Source of the DNA: Streptomyces sp. NBC_00287
GTDB lineage: Bacteria > Actinomycetota > Actinomycetes > Streptomycetales > Streptomycetaceae
Reading direction: 5' to 3'
Assembly (NCBI RefSeq): GCF_036173105.1
Contig: NZ_CP108053.1
Location: forward strand, 7,626,001-7,690,000
DNA: 64,000 bases
The notes under the pieces were generated by a model that did no database searches, was not told where the DNA came from, and worked only from the letters and a program-made list of their open reading frames with translations. The translations under genes and the position numbers were made by a program. Below, piece by piece: positions 8,527-17,228 of this stretch (the first letter of the stretch is position 1; every line of letters begins with the position of its first letter).

Positions 8527-10347
8527 GTGTTCACCTCCCGCCCCACGCTCCAGGGCACCTTCGGCATGGTGTCCTCCACCCACTGGCTGGCCTCCCAGTC
8601 TGCGATGGCCGTCCTGGAGGACGGCGGCAACGCCTACGACGCCGCCGTGGCGGGAGCGTTCGTGCTGCACGTCGTCGAGCCGCACCTCAACGGACCGGCC
8701 GGCGAGGCGCCGATCCTGCTCGCCCCGGCGGGCGGCGCGGTACAGGTGCTGTGCGGACAAGGCGTCACCCCGGCCGGGGCGACCGTCGCGCACTACCGAG
8801 GGCTCGGCCTCGACCTGGTCCCCGGCACCGGCCCGCTCGCCGCCGCCGTGCCCGGTGCCTTCGACGCCTGGATGCTGCTCCTGAGGGACCACGGCACCAA
8901 GTCCCTCGCCGATGTGCTCAAGTACGCCGTCGGATACGCCGAACACGGGCACGCGCCCGTGGAGAACGTCGGCGCGACCGTCGAGACCGTGCGGGAGCTG
9001 TTCGAGACGGAGTGGTCGTCGTCGGCTCAGGTGTATCTGCCGGACGGGCAGTCACCGCGCCCCGGCCGGCTCTTCCGCAACCCCGCCCTCGCCGCCACCT
9101 GGAAGCGGCTGCTCGCCGAGGTGGCCGGGGCGGGGGACCGGGAAACGCAGATCGAGGCGGCCCGCGAGGTGTGGCGCACCGGATTCATCGCCGAGGCGCT
9201 CGTACGGCAGTCCCGGCGGCCCACCCTGGACACCAGCGGCGAGCGCCACACCGGCACCCTCACCGCCGCCGACCTCGCCGACTGGTCCGCGACATACGAA
9301 GCGCCGGTGACGTACGACTGGAACGGCTGGAACCTGTGCAAGGCCGGCCCCTGGAGCCAGGGCCCGGTGCTGCTCCAGCAACTCGCGCTGCTCCCCGCCG
9401 AGCTGCCGCCCTACGGCTCCGCCGAGTACGTCCACCAGCTGATCGAGGGCTGCAAGCTCGCCATGGCCGACCGGGAGGCCTGGTACGGGGACGCGGGCGA
9501 GGTGCCGCTCGGGGAGCTGCTGTCCGCCGAGTACAACGCGGGGCGGCGGGCGCTCGTGGGTGAGAAGGCTTCGTACGAGCTGTGGCCCGGCAGCCCCGGG
9601 GGCCGTACGCCACGCGTGTGCGGGCACGCGCGCGTGGTGGCCGACGACGAGCCGGCCGCCTTGGGAGCCGGTGAGCCGACGGTCGCCAAGCACACCACGT
9701 CACCTGTGCCGGGCGAGCCCCAGGTGGGCGGCGACGGGGCCACCCGCGGCGACACCTGTCACCTGGACATCGTCGACCGCTGGGGGAACATGGTCGCGGC
9801 CACGCCCAGCGGCGGCTGGCTCCAGTCCAACCCCGTCGTGCCCGAGCTGGGCTTCCCGCTCGGCACCCGGCTCCAGATGGCCTGGCTGGAGGAGGGGCTG
9901 CCGGCCTCGCTGACGCCCGGTCGCCGCCCGCGCACCACCCTCTCGCCCTCGCTCGCCCTGCGCGACGGGGAGCCGGTCATGGCGTTCGGCACACCCGGCG
10001 GGGACCAGCAGGACCAGTGGCAGCTGCACTTCTTCCTGGCCGTGGCGCTGCGCGAGCCGGTGCGCGGCGGCCTGGACCTCCAGGGCGCGATCGACGCCCC
10101 GAACTGGCACAACGACAGCTTCCCCGGCTCCTTCTACCCGCGCGGGATGCGGCCCGGGAGCGTGACGGTCGAGTCGCGCATGAGCGCGGACGTGATCGAG
10201 GAACTGGTCACGCGGGGGCACCGGGTGACGGTCGGCGAGCCGTGGTCGGAGGGGCGACTGTGCGCGGTCGCGCGGGATCCGCGGACCGGGGTGCTGTCGG
10301 CGGGGGCGAATCCGCGGGGGATGCAGGGATACGCCGTAGGACGGTGA
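8527..10347 (+). CDS. Gamma-glutamyltransferase family protein
   Basis: Predicted 606-residue Ntn hydrolase that transfers or hydrolyses gamma-glutamyl groups (glutathione or related amides). The nucleophile threonine that would be released by autoprocessing is about residue 410, in GDTCHLDIVDRWGNMV. The substrate-binding glycines follow in ATPSGGW, and the TPGGDQQDQ region is present near residue 498. No signal peptide is visible (MFTSRPTLQGTF), so this looks cytoplasmic, unlike periplasmic GGTs. GTG 8527 is the start that fits the family N-terminus; upstream GTGAGGAGCC is a ribosome-binding site. It is 50 bp after the response regulator, so co-transcription is possible. Confidence 0.88.
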   Translation: MFTSRPTLQGTFGMVSSTHWLASQSAMAVLEDGGNAYDAAVAGAFVLHVVEPHLNGPAGEAPILLAPAGGAVQVLCGQGVTPAGATVAHYRGLGLDLVPGTGPLAAAVPGAFDAWMLLLRDHGTKSLADVLKYAVGYAEHGHAPVENVGATVETVRELFETEWSSSAQVYLPDGQSPRPGRLFRNPALAATWKRLLAEVAGAGDRETQIEAAREVWRTGFIAEALVRQSRRPTLDTSGERHTGTLTAADLADWSATYEAPVTYDWNGWNLCKAGPWSQGPVLLQQLALLPAELPPYGSAEYVHQLIEGCKLAMADREAWYGDAGEVPLGELLSAEYNAGRRALVGEKASYELWPGSPGGRTPRVCGHARVVADDEPAALGAGEPTVAKHTTSPVPGEPQVGGDGATRGDTCHLDIVDRWGNMVAATPSGGWLQSNPVVPELGFPLGTRLQMAWLEEGLPASLTPGRRPRTTLSPSLALRDGEPVMAFGTPGGDQQDQWQLHFFLAVALREPVRGGLDLQGAIDAPNWHNDSFPGSFYPRGMRPGSVTVESRMSADVIEELVTRGHRVTVGEPWSEGRLCAVARDPRTGVLSAGANPRGMQGYAVGR

Positions 10348-10450
10348 CGGGCCCTGGTGCGCCCGCCGCGAATCGGCCTATTCACGCCGATTCCACCCCG
10401 CATTTACTCGCCGGGCGGGGATTGTCAGTGCGGCATGCTCTCATGGAGAC

Positions 10451-11299
10451 ATGATCGTAGACACGGAAACCATCGACGAGTTTCTCGCTCGGCACGCCTC
10501 TGACGTGGAGGAAGCAGTCCGTCAGGCCGCCGCTCAGGAGATCATGCCGCGCTGGCGCAGGCTCGCCGCGCACGAGGTCGACCAGAAGAGCGGACCGCAC
10601 GACCTGGTGACGGACGCGGACCGCAGGGCCGAGCAGTACCTCACCGAAGCGCTCGGCGCGCTGCTGCCCGGCTCCGTCGTGGTCGGCGAGGAGGCGGTGG
10701 ACGCCGACCCCGCGACCTACGGGGCGATACAGGGCGCGGCGCCCGTCTGGATCGTCGACCCCGTCGACGGCACCCGTCAGTTCGTGCACGGCGAACCCGG
10801 ATTCTGCACCCTGGTCGCGCTGGTGCAGCACGGCGCCCTGCTCGCCTCCTGGACCTACGCCCCGGCCCGCGAGCAACTCGCCACCGCGATACGCGGCCAG
10901 GGCGCCTTCCTCGACGGCGAGCGGCTGCACGCCGGTGCGCCGGACCCCGGCCGGGACCTCCGCGTGGCCACCTCCCACCCCGACTACACCACCGACGAGC
11001 AGAAGCACGCCCTGCTCGGCCTGTGGACGGACGGCGTCGCGCCGCGCGCCTGCGGCTCGGCGGGCCTGGAGTATCTCGCCGTCGCCCGGGGCGAGTTGGA
11101 CGCCGTGGCGTTCAGTTGGGAGCTGGCCTGGGATCACGCCGCGGGCCTCCTGCTGGTCGAGGAGGCGGGCGGCGCCCACCTGACCCTCACCGGCGAACCG
11201 TTCCGCGTCACCGGCGGCAACGCCCTGCCGTTCACGGCGGCCCGAGACGCGGCCACCGCGAGTCGGATTCGGGATCTTCTCCAGCGAGCGGCGCCTTGA
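10451..11299 (+). CDS. Inositol monophosphatase-family phosphatase
   Basis: Predicted 282-residue Mg2+-dependent, Li+-sensitive-type phosphatase. The metal site is built from GEEAV (glutamate), WIVDPVDGTRQF (the DPxDGT motif) and the C-terminal WELAWDHAAG aspartate motif. The family hydrolyses inositol phosphates, histidinol phosphate or 3'-phosphoadenosine nucleotides (CysQ). Which of these applies here is not clear; no histidine, inositol or sulfur gene is adjacent. The start ATGATCGTAG lies 7 bp after a GGAG. It stands alone between gaps of about 100 and 165 bp and is probably monocistronic. Confidence 0.85.
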   Translation: MIVDTETIDEFLARHASDVEEAVRQAAAQEIMPRWRRLAAHEVDQKSGPHDLVTDADRRAEQYLTEALGALLPGSVVVGEEAVDADPATYGAIQGAAPVWIVDPVDGTRQFVHGEPGFCTLVALVQHGALLASWTYAPAREQLATAIRGQGAFLDGERLHAGAPDPGRDLRVATSHPDYTTDEQKHALLGLWTDGVAPRACGSAGLEYLAVARGELDAVAFSWELAWDHAAGLLLVEEAGGAHLTLTGEPFRVTGGNALPFTAARDAATASRIRDLLQRAAP

Positions 11300-11304
11300 C
11301 CCAC

Positions 11305-11360
11305 CCAGGGGCGCGGGGCTGTATCGACATGCGGCTCCGCCGCGGGGGCGCGACAAGCCC
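11305..11360. repeat. Streptomyces-type intergenic GC repeat
   Basis: The stretch following the phosphatase gene, beginning CAGGGGCGCGGGGCTGTAT and continuing through GCGGCTCCGCCGCGGGGGC to GACAAGCCC, matches my memory of a short repeat scattered between genes in many Streptomyces genomes. It includes a hairpin (GCGGCTCCGCCGC). Only one copy is seen in this window, so the repeat nature is recalled rather than shown. It could serve as the terminator of the phosphatase gene. Confidence 0.4.
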
Positions 11361-11465
11361 CTCACGCCCCCGCACTCGCGATACAGACAGACTGGGCCGA
11401 GCTCCTGGGCGCACCCGGCATATCCTGACTCCGAGTGGCCATGGGCTGACGAAGGGGACCGAAAC

Positions 11466-12884
11466 GTGCCGTCGATGCTCGATGCGGTCGTGGTGGGTGC
11501 GGGGCCGAACGGACTGACCGCTGCCGTGGAGCTGGCCCGGCGCGGCTTCTCCGTGGCCCTGTTCGAGGCGCGTGACACCGTCGGCGGGGGTGCCCGTACC
11601 GAGGAGCTCACCCTCCCGGGGTTCCGTCACGACCCGTGTTCGGCGGCGCATCCGCTCGGCATCAACTCCCCGGCGTTCCGCGCCCTCCCGCTGGAGCGGT
11701 ACGGCCTGGAGTGGCTGCACGCCGAGCTGCCCATGGCGCACCCGTTCCCCGACGGCACCGCCGCCGTGCTGTCCCGCTCGGTCGGAGAGACGGCCGCCTC
11801 GCTGGGGGCGCGGGACGCGGGGGCGTACCGCAGGCTGGTGCAGCCCTTCCTGCACCGATGGGACACCCTGGCCCGGGACTTCATGTCCCTGCCGCTGACC
11901 GCGCTGCCCCGCGACCCAGTCACGCTCGCCCGCTTCGGCCTCGTCGGACTGCCTCCGTCGACCTGGCTGACCCGCCGCTTCCAGGACGACCGCGCCAAGA
12001 CCCTGTTCGCCGGCCTCGTGGCCCACGTCATGGCCCCGCTCAACGGCTTCGCCACCGGCGCCGTGGGCCTGGTCTTCGCCCTGGCCGCGCACGCCCGAGG
12101 CTGGCCGGTGGCCAAGGGCGGCTCCCAGTCGATCTCGGACGCGCTGGCCGCGTATCTGAGGGATCTCGGCGGCGCGATCCACACCGACTACGAGGTCAAG
12201 CGCCTCGACGACCTGCCGCCCGCGCGCGCGTACATCTTCGACACTTCGCCCACGGCCCTGGCCCGGATCGCCGGCCTCGGCCGCTACTACGAGAACTACC
12301 GGTACGGCGCGGGCGTCTTCAAGATCGACTACGCGCTGGACGGACCCGTCCCCTGGACCGCGCCGGAGGCACACCGCGCGGGGACGGTGCAGATCGGCGC
12401 CGACAGCGCGGAGATCGGTACCGCGCTGCGCGCCGCGTCCCGGGAGGGCCGGGCGCCCGACCGGCCGTTCATGATCACGGTCCAGCCCAGTGTCGTCGAC
12501 CCGAGCCGGGCGCCCGCGGGCCGACAGGTGTTCTGGACCTACGCCCATGTGCCCAACGGCTGGACCGGCGACCTCACGGACGCGATCGAACGCCAACTGG
12601 AGCGCTTCGCCCCGGGTTTCCGTGACCGTGTCCTCGCCCGTGCCACGGCGGGCCCGCCCGAACTCGCCGCCCGTAACGCCAACTACGTCGGCGGCGACAT
12701 CGGCTCCGGCGCGGCCTCCGGACTCCAGCTGATGCTGCGCCCCAAGCTGTCCCTGTTCCCGTACAGCACTCCGCATCCGGCGGTCTTCATCTGTTCCTCC
12801 GCGACCCCGCCCGGACCCGGTGTGCACGGGATGTCGGGGCACAACGCGGCGAAGGCCGTCTGGAGAAGGCTGAGGCAGACATGA
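11466..12884 (+). CDS. CrtI/phytoene-desaturase-like FAD-dependent oxidoreductase
   Basis: Predicted 472-residue flavoprotein. The N-terminal Rossmann motif VVVGAGPNGLTAAVELARRG binds FAD, followed by the GGGARTEELTLPGF loop typical of the amine-oxidase/carotenoid-desaturase clan. A C-terminal FAD-contact stretch (PGPGVHGMSG) is present. No carotenoid genes are adjacent, so the substrate is unlikely to be phytoene; many actinobacterial members of this family have no known substrate. The start is GTG 11466 after GAAGGGGACC. The stop overlaps the start of the macrodomain gene by 4 bp (ATGA), so the two are coupled. Confidence 0.83.
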   Translation: MPSMLDAVVVGAGPNGLTAAVELARRGFSVALFEARDTVGGGARTEELTLPGFRHDPCSAAHPLGINSPAFRALPLERYGLEWLHAELPMAHPFPDGTAAVLSRSVGETAASLGARDAGAYRRLVQPFLHRWDTLARDFMSLPLTALPRDPVTLARFGLVGLPPSTWLTRRFQDDRAKTLFAGLVAHVMAPLNGFATGAVGLVFALAAHARGWPVAKGGSQSISDALAAYLRDLGGAIHTDYEVKRLDDLPPARAYIFDTSPTALARIAGLGRYYENYRYGAGVFKIDYALDGPVPWTAPEAHRAGTVQIGADSAEIGTALRAASREGRAPDRPFMITVQPSVVDPSRAPAGRQVFWTYAHVPNGWTGDLTDAIERQLERFAPGFRDRVLARATAGPPELAARNANYVGGDIGSGAASGLQLMLRPKLSLFPYSTPHPAVFICSSATPPGPGVHGMSGHNAAKAVWRRLRQT

Positions 12885-13390
12885 CCACCATCACGCTCGC
12901 CCAGGGCGACATCACCCGCCGGACCGCCGACGCCATCGTCAACGCCGCCAACTCCTCACTGCTCGGCGGGGGCGGCGTGGACGGCGCCATCCACCGCCGG
13001 GGCGGCCCCGCGATCCTGGAGGAGTGCCGCAAGCTGCGCGCGTCCCAGTACGGCAAGGGCTTGCCCACGGGCAAGGCGGTCGCGACCACGGCCGGTGAAC
13101 TGGACGCCCGCTGGGTGATTCACACCGTCGGCCCTGTCTTCAGCCAGAGCGAGGACCGCTCCGACCTCCTCGCCTCCTGTTACCGCGAATCCCTGCGCAT
13201 GGCCGACGAGTTGGGCGCCCGCACGGTCGCCTTCCCGGCCATCTCCACCGGCGTCTACCGCTGGCCGATGGAGGATGCGGCCCGTATCGCGGTGGACGCC
13301 GTACGGACGGCGGAGACCTCGGTCGAAGAGGTGACCTTCGTTCTCTTCGACGAGCGGGCGTACCGGGCGTTCGCCGATCTCATTGGTTGA
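12881..13390 (+). CDS. Macrodomain ADP-ribose hydrolase / O-acetyl-ADP-ribose deacetylase
   Basis: Predicted 169-residue single macrodomain of the MacroD/YmdB type. Diagnostic residues are the QGDIT start strand, the catalytic loop IVNAANSSLLGGGGVDGAIH and the second phosphate loop FPAISTGVYRWP. These enzymes remove mono-ADP-ribose from acidic side chains or hydrolyse O-acetyl-ADP-ribose, the by-product of sirtuins. It overlaps the upstream flavoenzyme by 4 bp. A sirtuin (34628) and an ADP-ribosylglycohydrolase (39461) occur elsewhere in the window but not in this operon. Confidence 0.92.
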   Translation: MTTITLAQGDITRRTADAIVNAANSSLLGGGGVDGAIHRRGGPAILEECRKLRASQYGKGLPTGKAVATTAGELDARWVIHTVGPVFSQSEDRSDLLASCYRESLRMADELGARTVAFPAISTGVYRWPMEDAARIAVDAVRTAETSVEEVTFVLFDERAYRAFADLIG

Positions 13391-13412
13391 GAATTCACCT
13401 ACCCGGGTGAAC

Positions 13413-13431
13413 TTCGGTAAGCCTTGCCTTA
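13413..13431. promoter_or_regulatory. Iron box (DmdR1/IdeR type) of the first uptake operon
   Basis: TTCGGTAAGCCTTGCCTTA, read on the other strand as TAAGGCAAGGCTTACCGAA, matches the actinobacterial iron-box consensus as I recall it (TTAGGTTAGSCTAACCTAA) at 14 of 19 positions. It lies 73 bp upstream of the SBP gene, next to an A/T-rich TTATATAT run that could hold the -10. DmdR1/IdeR with Fe(II) would repress transcription here. Confidence 0.7.
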
Positions 13432-13503
13432 TATATTGGCGCGGTCCTGGTCGCCGTGTCGGTGCTCGGGGCGTGAACGACCCCACCGCACGACAGGACC
13501 CAG

Positions 13504-15012
13504 ATGCGCACCACTTCCCGAGGGCTCCTCGCGACGCTCGCCCTCACCCCCCTGCTGGCCGGCTGTTTCGCCTCGACCGAGAACGCTGCGGGGGAGTCGG
13601 GCGGCCGGCTGCGGGTCGCGCTCGCCGTACCGCCGGTGCAGGCCCTGTCGCCGTACAGCAATGACGCGACCGTCCTGAGCAAGCTCTCCGTGGCCGAAGG
13701 CCTCACCGCGCTGGACGAGAACGGCTCCGCCGCCCCCGCCCTCGCCGAGTCCTGGACCCAGAAGAACGACACCACCTGGACGTTCGAGCTCCGCAAGGCC
13801 ACCTTCCAGGACGGCACCGATGTCACCGCCGAGGCGGTCGTCACCGCGCTCGACCACGCCAACGCCGCCGAGACCAAGCCCCGCGTCCTCAGCGATGTGA
13901 CGCTGACCGCCAAGGCCGAGGACGCCGACACCGTCACCCTCACCACCGAGACGGCCGACCCCGTGCTCCCGCTGCGCCTCGCCAGCCCCGCCCTCGGCAT
14001 CCTCTCCGCGAAGGCCTACGCCAAGGACGGCACCGTCAGCCCGGTCGGCACCGGTACCGGCCCCTTCGAGATCACGAAGCTCACCGGCAAGACCAAGGCC
14101 GCCCTCGACCGCTACGACGGCTACTGGGGCGGCAAGGCCAAGGCGTCCGGCATCGACGTCACCTGGATCGCCGACGGCACCGCCCGCGCCAACGCCCTGC
14201 GCGGCGGCGACGTCGACATCGCCGAGTGGATCCCCACCGCCCAGGCGAAGCTGCTGGACGCGAAGACCCGCCACGAGGTGCCTTCCGTACGGACCGACAG
14301 TCTCGTACTCAACACCGGCAGCGGCATCTTCACCGACGCGTCCCTGCGCGCCGCCGCCCGCGAGGCCGTCGACGGCTCCGCCCTCGTCGACTCCGTCTTC
14401 GGCGGGTACGCCGACCCGGCCGAGGGCCTGTTCGGGCCCGCCGTCTCCTGGGCGGCCGACCAGCGCGTCGAGGTGACCGGGCGCGCCGAGGCCGCGACCT
14501 CCGCCCAGGTGAAGTCCAAGGCCAAGGGCAAGACCTTGCGCCTGGCCACCTACACCAACCGCGCCGAACTCCCCGAGGCCGCCAGCGTGCTGCAACAGCA
14601 GCTGGAGAAGGCCGGGTTCACGGTGAAGCAGGACGTGCGCGAGTACACGCAGATGGAGGCCGACCTTCTCGCGGGCAAGTACGACGCGCTCGTCTTCTCC
14701 CGGGTGACGCTCCTCGACACCGGTGACGCGGTCGCCTACCTCGCCAGCGACTACACCAGCGAGGGCGTCTACAACATCGCCGGTCTGAAGGACTCCGCGG
14801 TCGACAAGGCCATCAAGTCCGCCGCCGCGGAGGGCGACACCGAGCAGCGGCAGCGCAAGATCATGGCGGCCGAGGCGGAGATCCTGCGCACCGACGCCGT
14901 GGTGCCCCTGGTCCACGAGAAGGTGGTGCAGGGCATCGCCACCGATGTCGAGGGCGTGCTCCTCGACCCCCGTGAGCGCTCCCTGATCGACCTCGACACC
15001 CACCTGAAGTAA
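13504..15012 (+). CDS. SBP_bac_5 substrate-binding lipoprotein (iron-regulated)
   Basis: Predicted 502-residue lipoprotein of the peptide/nickel-type (cluster C) solute-binding family. The signal peptide ends in a lipobox, LLAGC, with the lipidated cysteine at residue 21. Family features follow: LAVPPVQALSPYSND, ESWTQKNDTTWTFELRKATF near residue 83 and the GTGPFEIT strand near 184. This family includes CntA/YntA-type importers of metal-opine complexes and NikA, as well as dipeptide binders. An iron box lies just upstream and the fused permease starts 6 bp downstream. I infer uptake of a metal-chelate, most simply the metallophore made by the operon at 22706. Confidence 0.9.
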   Translation: MRTTSRGLLATLALTPLLAGCFASTENAAGESGGRLRVALAVPPVQALSPYSNDATVLSKLSVAEGLTALDENGSAAPALAESWTQKNDTTWTFELRKATFQDGTDVTAEAVVTALDHANAAETKPRVLSDVTLTAKAEDADTVTLTTETADPVLPLRLASPALGILSAKAYAKDGTVSPVGTGTGPFEITKLTGKTKAALDRYDGYWGGKAKASGIDVTWIADGTARANALRGGDVDIAEWIPTAQAKLLDAKTRHEVPSVRTDSLVLNTGSGIFTDASLRAAAREAVDGSALVDSVFGGYADPAEGLFGPAVSWAADQRVEVTGRAEAATSAQVKSKAKGKTLRLATYTNRAELPEAASVLQQQLEKAGFTVKQDVREYTQMEADLLAGKYDALVFSRVTLLDTGDAVAYLASDYTSEGVYNIAGLKDSAVDKAIKSAAAEGDTEQRQRKIMAAEAEILRTDAVVPLVHEKVVQGIATDVEGVLLDPRERSLIDLDTHLK

Positions 15013-15018
15013 CCGCGG

Positions 15019-16773
15019 ATGACTGCCACTCACGGCCGTCCGTCCCCGTGGCGGACGGCCGCCGGCCGCATCGCCGCCGGAACCGCGCTGCTCGCGGCCG
15101 TGTCCCTGCTCCCCTGGCTGTCCGGGACCGACCCCGCGCTGACGGTCCTGCGGGCGCGTTCCGCCGACCAGGATCCGACCGCCGCCCAGTTGGCCGCCGT
15201 ACGGGAGCAACTCGGGCTCGACGAGGGGCCGTTGGCGCATCTCGTGCACTGGCTCGGGGGACTGCCGCGCGGTGACGCGGGTACGTCCTGGGTGTCGGGG
15301 GAGGCCGTGCAGCCTCAGGTGACGGCCGCTTTCGCGGTGTCCGTCACGCTGATGCTCGGGGCCTTGGCGGTCACGGTCGCCGTGGCCGCGCTGCTCAGCG
15401 CCCGCACGCTGTACCTCGGATCCCGGCGCCGGCTGCGACGCCGGCGCTCCGGCACCGGTGCCGCCGTACTCGCCGCCCTGCCCAAGTTCCTGCTCGCCTC
15501 GCTGCTCGCCACCGTGTGCGGGGTGTGGCTCGGCTGGTTCCCGTCCAGCGGGTGGGAGGGTCCGGCCTCGATGGTGCTGCCCTCGCTCGCGCTCGGCGTG
15601 CCCTCGGGGGCGATGATCGGCGGACTGCTCGAACAGGCGCTGCCCGCCGCGTTCAACGAACCCTGGGCCCGGACCTGGTACGCCTACGGCCACGCGCCCG
15701 GCCGGATCGCCCGGCACGCGCTGCGCCGGGCGATGTCCGGAGTGCTCCCGCAACTCCTGCCGACCGTCGTTGCTTTGGTCGGCGGCGCGGTCGCGGTCGA
15801 GAAGATCTTCAACATCCCGGGCCTCGGCCGCCTCGCGCTCGACGCGGCGCTCGCCCAGGACCTCCCGCCGCTCCAGACGGCGACCCTGGTCCTCGTCCTG
15901 CTCGGCGTCGTCGCGGGCATCCTGATCCAGGCCCTGCGCCGGGCGCTGCTCGGTCCCGCCCTGCGCGACGGCGCCCTGCCCGCCCTGCACCCACCCGCCC
16001 TCGCACCCCGCCGCGCCACCCGCTGGATCGCCGCGTTCTGCGCCCTCGCCCTGCTCGGCCTGATCGGCGCCGGGCTGCTGCGTGACCCTCTGCAGGTAGA
16101 TACGGCGGCCCGGTTGCTCGCGCCGTCCGCCGCCCACCCGTTGGGCACCGACTCACTCGGCCGCGATCTGCTCGCCCGGCTCGGCCACGGCGCCCTGCGC
16201 ACGGCCGGACTCGCCCTCGCGGTGACCGCGGTCAGCGTCCTCGTCGGACTGCTGCTCGGCATCGCGGCACGGGTGAGCGCGGGCCTGACCGAAGTGGCCT
16301 CGACGCTCCCCGCCGTCCTCGCCGGTCTGCTCACCACGGCGGTGACCGGCCCGTCGGTCTGGGGTGTAGCGCTCGCGGTGTGCCTGGTCGGCTGGACGCC
16401 GTACGCCGCCCAGACCGCCGCCCTGCTCGAACAGGAACGGGCGAGCGGCCACATGATCGCGTCGCTCTCGTTCGGCGCGGGTCCGGGATACCTGCTGCGC
16501 CACCACTATCTGCCGGCCGTCCTCCCCGCCGTCCTGCGCAACGCGCTGCTACGGCTGCCCACCACCGTCCTCGTGCTCGCCTCGCTCGGCTTCCTCGGCC
16601 TCGGCGAACAGCCGCCCACACCGGAGTGGGGCCGCCTGCTCTCGGAGAACCAGCCGTACGTCGAACTCGCGCCCTGGACGGTCCTGGCCCCTGCCGGAGC
16701 GCTGGTCCTGCTCTCCGTGCTCGCGGTGTCGGCCACGGCGTCGGGACCGGGCAGGGCCCGACGCTCCTACTAG
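15019..16773 (+). CDS. Fused ABC permease (DppB-like plus DppC-like halves)
   Basis: Predicted 584-residue membrane protein that joins the two permease subunits usually encoded separately. The N-terminal half (about 1-310) resembles DppB, with the coupling-helix region WYAYGHAPGRIARHALRR and the VEKIFNIPGLGRL stretch. The C-terminal half (about 325-584) resembles DppC, with GTDSLGRDLLARLGHGALRT at its start and LSFGAGPGYLLRHHYLP as the coupling region. No ATPase is encoded on this strand, so the fused double ATPase at 17229-18992 is the only candidate partner nearby. Its stop shares CTAG with the convergent VOC gene. Confidence 0.88.
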   Translation: MTATHGRPSPWRTAAGRIAAGTALLAAVSLLPWLSGTDPALTVLRARSADQDPTAAQLAAVREQLGLDEGPLAHLVHWLGGLPRGDAGTSWVSGEAVQPQVTAAFAVSVTLMLGALAVTVAVAALLSARTLYLGSRRRLRRRRSGTGAAVLAALPKFLLASLLATVCGVWLGWFPSSGWEGPASMVLPSLALGVPSGAMIGGLLEQALPAAFNEPWARTWYAYGHAPGRIARHALRRAMSGVLPQLLPTVVALVGGAVAVEKIFNIPGLGRLALDAALAQDLPPLQTATLVLVLLGVVAGILIQALRRALLGPALRDGALPALHPPALAPRRATRWIAAFCALALLGLIGAGLLRDPLQVDTAARLLAPSAAHPLGTDSLGRDLLARLGHGALRTAGLALAVTAVSVLVGLLLGIAARVSAGLTEVASTLPAVLAGLLTTAVTGPSVWGVALAVCLVGWTPYAAQTAALLEQERASGHMIASLSFGAGPGYLLRHHYLPAVLPAVLRNALLRLPTTVLVLASLGFLGLGEQPPTPEWGRLLSENQPYVELAPWTVLAPAGALVLLSVLAVSATASGPGRARRSY

Positions 16774-17180
16774 TCGCGCTCGGGCCAGATGGGGCCCTGA
16801 TCGGTCCAGATGACACCCTTGTTGCGGCAGAGGCAGAAGGGGTGGCCGATGGGGTCGGTGTAGACGCGGAAGCCGTAGCCGTCGGGGCCGATGCAGTCCC
16901 GCTGCAGGGTCGCGCCGAGGTCCAGGACGCGGCGCTGTTCGGCCTCGATGTCGTCGACTTCGAAGTCGAGGTGGAACTGCTTGGGGTGCTCGCTGTCGGG
17001 CCACTGCGGGGCGCGGTAGTCCTCCACCTGGATGAAGGCCAGTTCGAGCTCGCCGAACTGGATACCCGCCCAGTGCTCGTTACTGCCCTCCTTGACCGGG
17101 AGCCCCATCACCTCGGAGTAGAAGGCCGCCAGCTTCATCGTGTCCGGGCAATCGATGATGAAGTCGGTTAGTCGTAGCAT
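16770..17180 (-). CDS. VOC/glyoxalase-family protein
   Basis: Predicted 136-residue protein of the vicinal-oxygen-chelate fold, starting MLRLTDFIIDCPDTMKLAAFY. Two beta-alpha-beta-beta-beta modules are visible, the second including FHLDFEVDDIEAEQRRV and ending with GHPFCLCRN. The family covers glyoxalases, dioxygenases and resistance proteins; nothing here fixes the substrate. The ATG at 17180 matches the usual family start; an extension to 17204 is possible. It lies 48 bp downstream of the ABC ATPase gene on the same strand and could be the last gene of that iron-regulated operon, though this may be chance. Confidence 0.78.
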   Translation of the reverse strand: MLRLTDFIIDCPDTMKLAAFYSEVMGLPVKEGSNEHWAGIQFGELELAFIQVEDYRAPQWPDSEHPKQFHLDFEVDDIEAEQRRVLDLGATLQRDCIGPDGYGFRVYTDPIGHPFCLCRNKGVIWTDQGPIWPERD

Positions 17181-17228
17181 CCCGCGATCTTGCCACAAGA
17201 TCAAAAGAGCCGGACCTTGACTCAGGCC

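Noticed and set aside
13429..16137. A 902-codon open frame on the minus strand opposite the first SBP and fused permease
   Set aside because: Its composition is that of an antisense shadow in GC-rich DNA: Gly/Arg/Val-rich and without domains. The plus-strand genes have lipobox, permease motifs and good starts.
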